A DNA stretch of 8,169 nt, from the NCBI GenBank assembly GCA_020440405.1, contig JAGROF010000223.1:1-8169 (forward strand), in the 5' to 3' direction. Positions 1 through 6,180 of this stretch are shown here, one piece after another. This DNA is from Chlamydiia bacterium (GTDB lineage Bacteria; Chlamydiota; Chlamydiia; Chlamydiales; Simkaniaceae). Each line of letters opens with the position of its first letter. Positions within the stretch are counted from its first letter, which is position 1. The notes beneath the pieces are model-generated. The model was given only the letters and a program-made list of their open reading frames with translations, was not told where the DNA came from and did no database searches. Made by a program: the position numbers and the translations under genes.

Positions 1-348
1 TGCAGCACGAGAAAACAGTTGATAAATGCCGGCACAAAGGATGACAAACCACACGTTAGTGATAAAGGGAAGACAGAGAAAAGGAAGAAACGAAAGGACC
101 CATGCCCCCATAAAATTAGAGAGCAATTTGCTTCGCTGTCTGAGAAGATTGGCACTCCAGTAGAAAGAAAGAACCGATAACACAGGACGCAATGTCGCAA
201 GAACAGAGATCTGAAGAGGAGTTGCCCCTAAGTCTTTACGCAGGATGAAAAGGAGAAGAGTGTAAAAAGCAATAAAGGGCTCAGTGGCGATTTGCATCCA
301 AATGAAAGCAAAACGGGTGAAAAAAGCGGGAGACCTTAGCTGCTTCAT
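1..348 (-). CDS. MFS-like membrane transporter, N-terminal part (cut by window edge)
   Basis: An open frame of 116 codons without a stop runs from an ATG at 348 to the left edge of the window. The ATG overlaps the lepB stop as ATGA, and no Shine-Dalgarno sequence is seen, so translation is probably coupled to lepB. The translation is strongly hydrophobic, with likely membrane helices near residues 12-36, 45-66, 76-96 and 98-113. The first helix is followed by a short polar turn (RKDLGATPLQIS), and the second by a basic loop (residues 68-75, LRQRSKLL). This is the layout of the first four helices of a major facilitator superfamily transporter, with the basic loop where MFS motif A would lie, although the classic motif A glycines are not present. 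Substrate unknown. The family call rests on topology and general resemblance only; another polytopic membrane protein is possible. Confidence 0.6.
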   Translation of the reverse strand, partial: MKQLRSPAFFTRFAFIWMQIATEPFIAFYTLLLFILRKDLGATPLQISVLATLRPVLSVLSFYWSANLLRQRSKLLSNFMGAWVLSFLPFLCLPFITNVWFVILCAGIYQLFSRAA

Positions 349-2204
349 TCGATTTTTTGGGGGAGTTTATACCGCTTGCGGTGCCAGAGATAATAGGCTC
401 CAAAGCCGATAAAAGCAAGGACCCATACAGCAAAACGGGGAGAGTTGAAAAAGGGATAGTGCGCTTGCAGAACAGGGCCAAAGCGGGAGCCTGGAGGCCA
501 AAAAATAAAGTCAGGGGCCCCTCGAATGTTTTCTTGGGGGACAAATCCAAAGTCACGACTATCGGCGCTCATAGCGTAATTGTCCCCAAGAGCCATGTAC
601 TGTTTTGCGGGGATTGTAATCCCTTTTTTCTGAAGCAGGGCGGCATTGATGCTCCCTTCTTTGGTAAGAGGAGGACCAGGGTCATCAAAAGGAATATGAG
701 GGCGGTAGCTAGGAGCCGCTTCTTGACGGAGATATTCTTGTTGGATGAACTGAATCAAAGTCGGGTCATCTTTTTTCAAGAGAGGCGCTCCCATTGCATA
801 GAGGTCTCCTTCTCGATAATAGACATACCTTGAAGGAAGAAGGTACTGATCTTTAGTGTAGGGGGCATAGTATTTCATCCACTCGATTCCTAAATTGTAG
901 AGAGTTTGAATCCTTTCAGGAGTGAATTGATAGAGAGGATGATTTTTAGGAAGAGAAGTGACAACGCCTCCAAAGCGGATTTGGTACCCCTTTCCATAAT
1001 AAAATTCATAGGTTCCATCAGGAACTCCCTCGAGAGAGGGGCTTGCAGGGCTAAAAGTGGATCCGTACCGATGAACCTTCCCATTTTTCACGACAAAGCG
1101 CGCTGTATAGAGATGACTCATCAGAGTTTTTAAGTGCTCCTCTGATAGAGGCAGGAGCGATGAGGTTGTTCCCACACCTGGGACTAAACGCCCCATAGGA
1201 TCTCTTTCAATTTTGGGATATTTGACAGTGGGATGATGAATGATCTCTAAGTAAAGAGGTGCGCTTCCGACTTGGCTTAAAGGAATATTTGTATAGCTTT
1301 GGACTTCTTTGGCTGTTAAAAGGCGAGCCATGCCGTAGTCATTGAACCCCCAAAGGTCATAATAGTCTTCAATAGCTCCTTTGAAAGGGGGAAGCATGTC
1401 TCCAATGACCTTGTGGTTGGCGCCTAAAGTCAGTTGAGCCACAGGAAGATTCATTTGCTTGAGGGTGACCGGCGCATAAATCCCTCCAGTCGCTTTAGGG
1501 GGAAGCTGCATTTTTCCATTCAAATAGATATAAGGGACATGGTCAATACGACTTAGCTCACTGGGATTGAGACTGGACGTGATGTCGTTTCCGTCCTTAT
1601 CGATCCCATAGATCTTTCCTCCATAAAAATAGAGAATATCGCCTGGTTTTCCAAGCAAGCGTTTGACAAATTGTTTTTTTCCTGGAAATAGGTAAAAATA
1701 CATGGTATCGACATCATGAATGTCCATCCCTGCTCCCGTGAAGACAAATGTTCCATTGCGCAAGATCAAGCTCGGTTCAAAGAAAAAATGTCCCCGCTTT
1801 AAAGGGATATTCACCCCAAAGTTTGTTTTCGACACAACGAGACGATCCCCCTCCGAAAGGGTGGGGCGCATCGACCCGGTAGGAATTTCATAAAGCTCAA
1901 ACCACATAGTGCGGATTAAAACCGCTACGAGAAGGGCAAAGGCTAAACCAATCACAAAATCACGCACCCGCTCAAAAGGGCTCTTTTTTAAATGGAGAGT
2001 TGTGAGTTCTGCAGCTCGATGAGCCGCCTGAGAAGCCGAAGAGCGGTCTTTTTCTAAAATGTGCTCTTGTAATTCATTCAAGGCTGCTACGACTTCACCC
2101 TGCTGATTTTCTGAAAGGTGCTTCCGCTTGCGCCGGTATAGCTTTAAAATATGACGGAAGATGTGACGAGATTTTCTAAGGTGGTACATTTTCATGAAGG
2201 CCAT
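345..2204 (-). CDS. lepB: Signal peptidase I, long chlamydial form
   Basis: Type I signal peptidase (619 aa), a membrane serine protease that removes signal peptides from Sec- or Tat-exported proteins outside the inner membrane. A strongly basic N-terminus (residues 8-29) and a helical stretch precede a membrane anchor at about 82-100. The catalytic serine is Ser111 in PTGSMRPT, and the general-base lysine is Lys181 in QFVKRLLGKPGD. The last conserved box is GDNYAMSADSRDFG at 540-553. About 350 residues lie between the lysine box and this last box, whereas ordinary enzymes of about 250-320 aa have a much shorter segment. Chlamydial LepB is known to be of similar length (over 600 aa). A second hydrophobic segment (about 590-606) followed by a basic tail suggests a C-terminal anchor. 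No clear ribosome site precedes Met1; Met4 and Met6 are alternative starts. The MFS-like gene follows with an ATGA overlap. The catalytic residues are intact, so activity is expected. Confidence 0.95.
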   Translation of the reverse strand: MAFMKMYHLRKSRHIFRHILKLYRRKRKHLSENQQGEVVAALNELQEHILEKDRSSASQAAHRAAELTTLHLKKSPFERVRDFVIGLAFALLVAVLIRTMWFELYEIPTGSMRPTLSEGDRLVVSKTNFGVNIPLKRGHFFFEPSLILRNGTFVFTGAGMDIHDVDTMYFYLFPGKKQFVKRLLGKPGDILYFYGGKIYGIDKDGNDITSSLNPSELSRIDHVPYIYLNGKMQLPPKATGGIYAPVTLKQMNLPVAQLTLGANHKVIGDMLPPFKGAIEDYYDLWGFNDYGMARLLTAKEVQSYTNIPLSQVGSAPLYLEIIHHPTVKYPKIERDPMGRLVPGVGTTSSLLPLSEEHLKTLMSHLYTARFVVKNGKVHRYGSTFSPASPSLEGVPDGTYEFYYGKGYQIRFGGVVTSLPKNHPLYQFTPERIQTLYNLGIEWMKYYAPYTKDQYLLPSRYVYYREGDLYAMGAPLLKKDDPTLIQFIQQEYLRQEAAPSYRPHIPFDDPGPPLTKEGSINAALLQKKGITIPAKQYMALGDNYAMSADSRDFGFVPQENIRGAPDFIFWPPGSRFGPVLQAHYPFFNSPRFAVWVLAFIGFGAYYLWHRKRYKLPQKIE

Positions 2205-2244
2205 GATAGCGGATTAAAAGATAAATGTGAACCTATCTGGGTGT

Positions 2245-2264
2245 TGTGGAAAACTTGTTCATAA
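2245..2264 (-). promoter_or_regulatory. Pair of DnaA-box-like 9-mers
   Basis: Read on the minus strand, 2245-2253 is TTTTCCACA, which fits the DnaA box consensus TTWTNCACA completely. Read the same way, 2256-2264 is TTATGAACA, with one mismatch. The same TTATGAACA recurs at 2437-2445. The surrounding spacer is AT-rich. DnaA binding is a possibility, not a conclusion: three short matches in AT-rich DNA can arise by chance, and no replication gene is nearby. Confidence 0.2.
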
Positions 2265-2291
2265 CTGTTTTGCAGTGAGAATCGCATTTTT

Positions 2292-2321
2292 TTGATAGAA
2301 GTAAAGTAAAATTTTTATAAA
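2292..2321 (+). promoter_or_regulatory. Candidate sigma70-type promoter
   Basis: TTGATA (2292-2297) and TATAAA (2316-2321), each five of six to consensus, are separated by 18 bases. Transcription would start near 2328 and run through the long inverted repeat into the 110-aa gene, giving a leader of about 335 bases. It could instead drive a small RNA ending at the repeat. The assignment is by consensus match only. Confidence 0.4.
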
Positions 2322-2483
2322 GAAATTTTAGAGGTTTTGTAACTTTCTGATTATGAGTACTTAAGAAAGTATTTTCTTAGAGGGAAAAGGTTTCATTATC
2401 TCAAGTTCATTTTGTTTATTTTTAATCAGTACAACCTGTTCATAATTTTCAAAATAATCCCCGTTATAGTATTAGCGAGGAAT

Positions 2484-2647
2484 GAACCTATCTCATAATA
2501 AAGACGCTTTTTTATTCCAGCCTCTTTGGCATCTTTTTCCTTTCCATTTTGCCCCCTTGTCTCATGGGCAATGTGGTCAAAATGGAAAGGAAAAATCTGC
2601 TCAAAGATTCAAGAAATCAAATAACCCCTTTATTATGAGATAGGTTC
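2484..2647. repeat. 164-bp nested inverted repeat (MITE-like or structured leader)
   Basis: The outer arms are a perfect 20-bp inverted repeat (2484-2503 with 2628-2647, left arm beginning GAACCTATCT). The inner arms are a perfect 18-bp inverted repeat (2534-2551 with 2578-2595, left arm TTTTTCCTTTCCATTTTG). Between them, about ten bases either side (around 2522-2531 with 2598-2607) pair imperfectly, so the whole can fold into one long hairpin with a 26-base loop. The right end lies only 15 bases before the start codon of the next gene. There is no transposase, and no clean adjacent target duplication; GAGGAAT at 2477-2483 and GAGGTAAT at 2651-2658 are only roughly alike. It may be a non-autonomous mobile element remnant or an RNA control structure. 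Confidence 0.85.
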
Positions 2648-2662
2648 GTAGAGGTAATTAAT

Positions 2663-2995
2663 ATGGCTCAAGTCCCTGAAGATGATGCATCGAAAGAAAA
2701 GCTGCAACTTCTCCTGTTTCAATTAGGAGAGCAGCTGAAGGATCCTCCCATTGTAATTGATATGTATGATTGGCGAGAGACGGTGGAGATCATCATGACA
2801 GAAATTCAGGAAGTAGCTCCTATCATTTATGAGCAACTAGAGGATTTAGTTGTTGGTGCGATGCGACTAGCTGAGCGTCATGTATCCGATCTCGACCGTG
2901 ATGCGTCACCCAAAGAAATTGAACAAAGTTCTATGGAATACTTTGAACAAGTGGCGTTTGTCACTTCAGAAGTCAATCGGATTAAATCGTTATAA
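2663..2995 (+). CDS. Small acidic helical protein, function unknown
   Basis: A 110-residue protein that I do not recognise. A ribosome site (GAGG, 2651-2654) lies 8 bases before the ATG, supporting this start. The sequence is rich in Glu and Asp, has no cysteine, signal peptide or membrane segment, and looks mostly alpha-helical, with two amphipathic stretches at about residues 11-26 and 38-75. The segment PPIVIDMYDW (28-37) between these helices is the most distinctive. It is probably cytosolic. The gene is divergent from lepB behind a long hairpin-forming leader, and convergent with the exported-protein gene downstream, sharing a TTATAA at both stops (6-base overlap). The good ribosome site and the neat fit between neighbours argue that it is real. 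A small chaperone-like or regulatory role would be a guess. Confidence 0.75.
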   Translation: MAQVPEDDASKEKLQLLLFQLGEQLKDPPIVIDMYDWRETVEIIMTEIQEVAPIIYEQLEDLVVGAMRLAERHVSDLDRDASPKEIEQSSMEYFEQVAFVTSEVNRIKSL

Positions 2996-3985
2996 ACCGT
3001 GTGTGTAGCGGTAGGGGGATTCTATTGCCATTTCTGGGGACTCAGAGGAGAGGATCCAGAGGTACTCGTGACCAGGAGTTAAGAGAGCGTCCACTTTTTT
3101 CTTGTCGATCGACAGGGTTAAGGACTCTCTTTTTCGCGTTTCTTGGAAGGGCAGGACATGTGTAAGACGAGGGGTTTGAGACAGATCGACGGCGTAGAGT
3201 TTTAAAGCGTCATAGTAGGTGGGGCAATTCAAAGAGAACTGTAGGGATTCTTTTTCCTGGTGAACTCCTGAGGTAAAGGTGGGAAAGCGCCTGGGGATCG
3301 TTGTGCAAGGGGAGGTAAATCCTTTTCCTGAGTCAAGGGCGCGGATTTTAAATTTTAGGGCCCCCTCTCTAACTTGAAGCCAATAGGGAAAGGGGAATGT
3401 TTTGCGCTCTTTATCGAAATAGAGCACGATCGATTTCCCTGAGAGATCAGAGTGATCAACGGGCCATTTGGCTGTATAAACGTCATAGTCTGGATCTTTG
3501 ATCTTTTTCCCTTCAACAACTTGTGGCGGTCCCCAAGGGCGAGACGCTATGCTTCCAGGCTGAGGAGTCGGTCCTTTTTGCATGCGCTCTTCTTCAGAGA
3601 GAAAGTGAAGCTTTAAAGATATGAGGGGAACAAGAAAAGCTTCCATTTCTTCCGTGGGAATCCACGCCTTTCGGGTGTGGGAATAGCACTCGGTGACACG
3701 CTCTTGGATGAGATCGACTTCATAGAGAATCCATGAAGTGTGGCCGGGAGCGCCTTCAGCTGCCCAGGTGCTCCATTTGATCTTTTTTGCTGCATGGAGA
3801 GGAATGCTGATTTCCTCAAAAATGAGGCGGTTTTCCCCTTTCGTATGGAGGTGTAGGAGAGAAACGAGCTCATTTTGCTCAGTGACGATGTAGGTGCCTG
3901 CTTCTGCTTCCTCGAACTTTTCCTTTAATGAAAAGGCAAAGAGGGAGGGAATCGCAAAAAGGCATAGCAAAAAAAAGATTCTCAT
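2990..3985 (-). CDS. Exported protein of unknown function (331 aa)
   Basis: I do not recognise this protein. It begins MRIFFLLCLFAIPSLFAFS, a typical Sec signal peptide with probable cleavage after Ala17, so the mature protein is exported. There is no lipobox. A proline-rich linker (about 139-157) separates an N-terminal half from a C-terminal half. The C-terminal half contains FPFPYWLQV (197-205), with alternating hydrophobic residues that suggest beta structure, and two cysteines (227 and 254) that could form a disulfide. The frame stays open to a GTG at 4054, but those 23 extra codons read through the CACAGAG palindrome and would displace the signal peptide, so the ATG at 3985 is chosen even though it has no clear ribosome site. 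The gene converges with the 110-aa gene with a 6-base overlap. A periplasmic or surface role is inferred from the signal peptide only. Confidence 0.8.
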   Translation of the reverse strand: MRIFFLLCLFAIPSLFAFSLKEKFEEAEAGTYIVTEQNELVSLLHLHTKGENRLIFEEISIPLHAAKKIKWSTWAAEGAPGHTSWILYEVDLIQERVTECYSHTRKAWIPTEEMEAFLVPLISLKLHFLSEEERMQKGPTPQPGSIASRPWGPPQVVEGKKIKDPDYDVYTAKWPVDHSDLSGKSIVLYFDKERKTFPFPYWLQVREGALKFKIRALDSGKGFTSPCTTIPRRFPTFTSGVHQEKESLQFSLNCPTYYDALKLYAVDLSQTPRLTHVLPFQETRKRESLTLSIDKKKVDALLTPGHEYLWILSSESPEMAIESPYRYTHGL

Positions 3986-4015
3986 AGGTCTAAATTTAAT
4001 GTTTTGCAATAAAAA

Positions 4016-4079
<64 letters not shown>

Positions 4080-4109
4080 CAAAATATTTAAGCTTGTCGG
4101 ATAAACGAC

Positions 4110-4136
4110 TTTACCTATAGGTCATCATTATATACA
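4110..4136 (+). promoter_or_regulatory. Weak candidate promoter for the 126-aa gene
   Basis: TTTACC (4110-4115) and TATACA (4131-4136) are spaced by 15 bases, and each matches four of six consensus positions. An overlapping alternative is TTGTCG (4094-4099) with TATAGG (4116-4121). Either would place the hairpin at 4145-4202 in the transcribed leader. The match is poor and the call tentative. Confidence 0.2.
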
Positions 4137-4144
4137 ACCAAGCC

Positions 4145-4202
4145 CTTAGTTCACAAAACCTTTTTGCTCTAGAGGATTTCATAAAAAAATTTGTGAACTA
4201 AG
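4145..4202. repeat. Hairpin with perfect 13-bp stem
   Basis: CTTAGTTCACAAA (4145-4157) is repeated exactly as its reverse complement at 4190-4202, around a 32-base loop. A T-rich and an A-rich stretch inside the loop can add further pairing. Neither side is followed by a T-run, so it is not an ordinary intrinsic terminator. It could be an operator, a leader structure, or a short mobile-element remnant. Confidence 0.75.
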
Positions 4203-4263
4203 TACTAGATCTTTTCTAACTTCTCAGGTAAATAGGGAGGAAAGAGGCGGATACGGAGATGGG

Positions 4264-4644
4264 ATGAAATTCTATATTATAATGGGAATTGTTTGCTTTT
4301 TAGGGTTTGGGGTAGGGCCTCAGGCACTGGCTCTTGTCAAGCAGCTGCCTGAGGAAAACTGGCAGCAGGAAGTCACAACGATTGACCAAGCGATTGATCG
4401 ACTCACAGATCTTCGAAACAAAGAGCTTGCGAATGCAGCGTGGGCTCAGAATCAGGGGGATCGATTACAATTTCAATCACATAATCTCTTGGATGCACGG
4501 CGGTATTGGAATGAAGCCGACACAAGTCGAGAAATCGCGGCGCGGTACCAGGAAGAAATCGACAAGCTTGAAGTCCGCAAAAAAGAGATTCTCGAAAACC
4601 AGGGGATCCCTTATACTCCGTCTGATACCACTTATCAGAAATAG
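4264..4644 (+). CDS. Small secreted helical protein, function unknown
   Basis: A 126-residue protein that I do not recognise. Residues 1-23 form a Sec signal peptide with a hydrophobic core (about 4-17) and an ALA cleavage motif at 21-23, so a mature protein of about 103 residues is exported. Most of the mature part (about 33-112) is charged, Gln- and Ala-rich, and predicted helical, with coiled-coil-like spacing toward the end (EEIDKLEVRKKEIL, 97-110). It ends in a short polar tail and has no cysteines after the signal peptide. A GGAG at 4255-4258 lies 5 bases before the ATG and fixes the start. A perfect 7-bp hairpin covers its last codons. pncB starts 90 bases downstream. An envelope or periplasmic role is plausible from the signal peptide alone. 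Confidence 0.75.
   Translation: MKFYIIMGIVCFLGFGVGPQALALVKQLPEENWQQEVTTIDQAIDRLTDLRNKELANAAWAQNQGDRLQFQSHNLLDARRYWNEADTSREIAARYQEEIDKLEVRKKEILENQGIPYTPSDTTYQK
4621..4639 (+). other. Hairpin over the last codons of the 126-aa gene
   Basis: TCTGATA (4621-4627) pairs perfectly with TATCAGA (4633-4639) across a 5-base loop, ending three bases before the TAG stop. A second, imperfect stem follows (AGCC-AAC at 4660-4667 with GTT-GGCT at 4673-4679). Neither is followed by a T-run, so intrinsic termination is doubtful; they may stabilise or punctuate the transcript before pncB. Confidence 0.35.
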
Positions 4645-4723
4645 CTTGCAGAATCATTAAGCCTAACCACATGTTGGCTATAGGAATCGAAAACGCAATT
4701 TTCACCAAGATATTTCCGATAAA

Positions 4724-4732
4724 TGGTATAAT
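4724..4732 (+). promoter_or_regulatory. Perfect extended -10 element abutting the pncB start codon
   Basis: TGGTATAAT (4724-4732) matches the extended -10 consensus TGNTATAAT exactly, but no -35 is found at normal spacing. The ATG of pncB begins only two bases later, so a transcript started here (near 4738-4740) would lack that ATG. It is either a chance match or a sign that translation starts downstream. Confidence 0.35.
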
Positions 4733-4734
4733 AC

Positions 4735-6180
4735 ATGATTTATCAATCGTCTTTAGCTTTATTGACTGATCTCTACGAGCTGACCATGGCTTATGGATAT
4801 TGGAAGTTAGGAATTATGGAGCGACAAGCTTCTTTCTCCTTGTTCTTCCGCCGCCGCCCTTTTGAAGGGAACTATGCGATTGCTGCAGGGCTTGAAACAG
4901 CGATCCAATTTATTGAAAACTTCCACTTCGAGGATTCCGACTTGTCATATCTTGAAGGATTAAAGGCTTCGAATGGCGCACCTCTTTTTGAGCCCAAATT
5001 TTTGGACTACCTTTCCCGTTTTTCCTTTCACTGTGATCTCTATGCTATGCCAGAAGGAACCCCTGTTTTTCCTTATGAGCCTCTTCTGTTTGTTCGCGGC
5101 CCTATTCTTGAAGCTCAAATTCTAGAAAGCTCCCTTTTGAATATCATCAATTTCCAAACCCTGATTGCCACAAAGGCCTCTCGCATTTGTGCTGCGGCTG
5201 AAGGGGATGAAGTCATTGAATTTGGGTTAAGAAGAGCGCAAGGAATCGATGGAGCCCTTTCAGGGACCCGTGCGTCCTTTGTGGGAGGGTGTCATTCGAC
5301 CTCCAATGTGATTGCAGGGAAATATTTTGGGATTCCTGTGAAGGGAACACATGCACATAGTTGGATCATGGCTTTTGATCAAGAAGAAGAGGCGTTCAAA
5401 GCGTATGCTGATGTCATGCCACATAATTGCGTTTACCTGATCGATACGTATAACACGATTGAAGGGGTGAAGAAGGCGATTGCTGTTGCAAAGACAAAGA
5501 AAGAAAAGATGCTCGGGGTACGGCTCGATTCTGGAGACTTGGCTCAGTTAAGTATTAAGATTCGTAAACTCTTAGATGAAGCGGGATTTCCAGATGCAAA
5601 AATCATGGCGAGTAATGAACTCGACGAGAAAATTATCCGTGATCTCAAAATGCAAGGGGCAAAGATCAATTTGTGGGGAGTCGGAACCAATCTGATCACA
5701 GCAAAGGATCAACCTGCTTTAGATGGAGTGTACAAGCTTTCTGCGATTCAAGATGAAAAGGGGAAATGGATCAAAAAATTAAAAATCTCTGAGCAGATTG
5801 TCAAAACCACAAACCCAGGAACCCTTCAGGTACGCCGTTTCTATGATCCAAGTGGAGAAGCGGTGGCTGATATGCTTTATGATATTGAGGAAGGGATTCC
5901 AGAAGTGTGTCACCTGATCGATCCTATTGATCCCTCAAGACAGATGACGATTGAAAAGGGGATGCTTGGAAAAGACTTGCTGATTCCCATTTTTGAAAAA
6001 GGACAAAAGGTTTATCACTCTCCAAATTTAGCAGATATCCGCTTGAATACGGAAAAAGAACTTAAGACCTTGAACCCTTCACTGCGCCGTTTTCTCTATC
6101 CTCATACCTATTTTACCGGGCTGGAAAAGGGAGTCTATGACTTGAAAATGCAACTCATCAACGAAATCAAGAGGAAGTGA
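4735..6180 (+). CDS. pncB: Nicotinate phosphoribosyltransferase
   Basis: Converts nicotinate and PRPP, with ATP hydrolysis, to nicotinate mononucleotide in the cytosol: the committed step of Preiss-Handler NAD salvage. The 481 residues span the usual length of the family. Visible motifs are LLTDLYELTMAYGYW at the N-terminus (9-23), FGLRRAQG (163-170), ALSGTRAS (174-181), GTHAHSW (204-210) with the conserved histidine region (His206/His208), GVRLDSGDL (261-269) in the phosphate-binding part, and LWGVGTNL (313-320). All appear intact. These features fit the NAPRT-type enzyme rather than nicotinamide phosphoribosyltransferase. No ribosome site precedes the ATG at 4735, and an extended -10 lies immediately before it. 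A TTG at codon 10 is a possible alternative start, though the conserved N-terminal motif lies right there. The stop overlaps the pncA start, giving a two-gene operon. Confidence 0.95.
   Translation: MIYQSSLALLTDLYELTMAYGYWKLGIMERQASFSLFFRRRPFEGNYAIAAGLETAIQFIENFHFEDSDLSYLEGLKASNGAPLFEPKFLDYLSRFSFHCDLYAMPEGTPVFPYEPLLFVRGPILEAQILESSLLNIINFQTLIATKASRICAAAEGDEVIEFGLRRAQGIDGALSGTRASFVGGCHSTSNVIAGKYFGIPVKGTHAHSWIMAFDQEEEAFKAYADVMPHNCVYLIDTYNTIEGVKKAIAVAKTKKEKMLGVRLDSGDLAQLSIKIRKLLDEAGFPDAKIMASNELDEKIIRDLKMQGAKINLWGVGTNLITAKDQPALDGVYKLSAIQDEKGKWIKKLKISEQIVKTTNPGTLQVRRFYDPSGEAVADMLYDIEEGIPEVCHLIDPIDPSRQMTIEKGMLGKDLLIPIFEKGQKVYHSPNLADIRLNTEKELKTLNPSLRRFLYPHTYFTGLEKGVYDLKMQLINEIKRK
6171..6175 (+). promoter_or_regulatory. 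Ribosome binding site that sets the pncA start
   Basis: GAGGA lies inside the last codons of pncB, four bases before the ATG at 6180. It favours that ATG over the in-frame GTG one codon earlier (6177), which would sit too close to it. The arrangement implies translational coupling with pncB. Confidence 0.7.

Larger units (their letters stand above)
2205..2662. other. AT-rich divergent intergenic region between lepB and the 110-aa gene
   Basis: This 458-base spacer contains no credible reading frame. It holds a sigma70-like promoter candidate facing right (2292-2321), whose palindromic -10 (TTTATAAA, 2314-2321) could also serve lepB on the minus strand. It also holds three DnaA-box-like 9-mers (2245-2253, 2256-2264, 2437-2445), a short hairpin (2362-2368 with 2373-2379), and a large nested inverted repeat (2484-2647). 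The 10-mer AGATAGGTTC occurs in the sense direction in the leaders of both flanking genes. The regulatory roles are inferred; the repeats are visible directly. Confidence 0.7.

Noticed and set aside
281..556. Minus-strand frame of 91 codons overlapping the lepB end and the transporter start
   Set aside because: It is an out-of-frame shadow of lepB and the downstream transporter frame, which both have far better support.
357..833. Open frame of 158 codons on the plus strand, opposite the 3' part of lepB
   Set aside because: It lies wholly antisense to a well-supported gene; its product resembles no family, is basic and low in plausible structure, and no ribosome site precedes it.
2484..2647. 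Target-site duplication flanking the long inverted repeat
   Set aside because: GAGGAAT on the left and GAGGTAAT on the right are similar but not identical, and the right copy is not adjacent to the repeat end, so no duplication is claimed.
4660..4679. Imperfect stem-loop as an intrinsic terminator before pncB
   Set aside because: The stem contains a bulge and no T-run follows; it is mentioned only with the neighbouring hairpin.
6177..6179. GTG as the pncA start
   Set aside because: The ATG one codon later has better spacing to GAGGA (6171-6175) and gives the usual PncA N-terminus.
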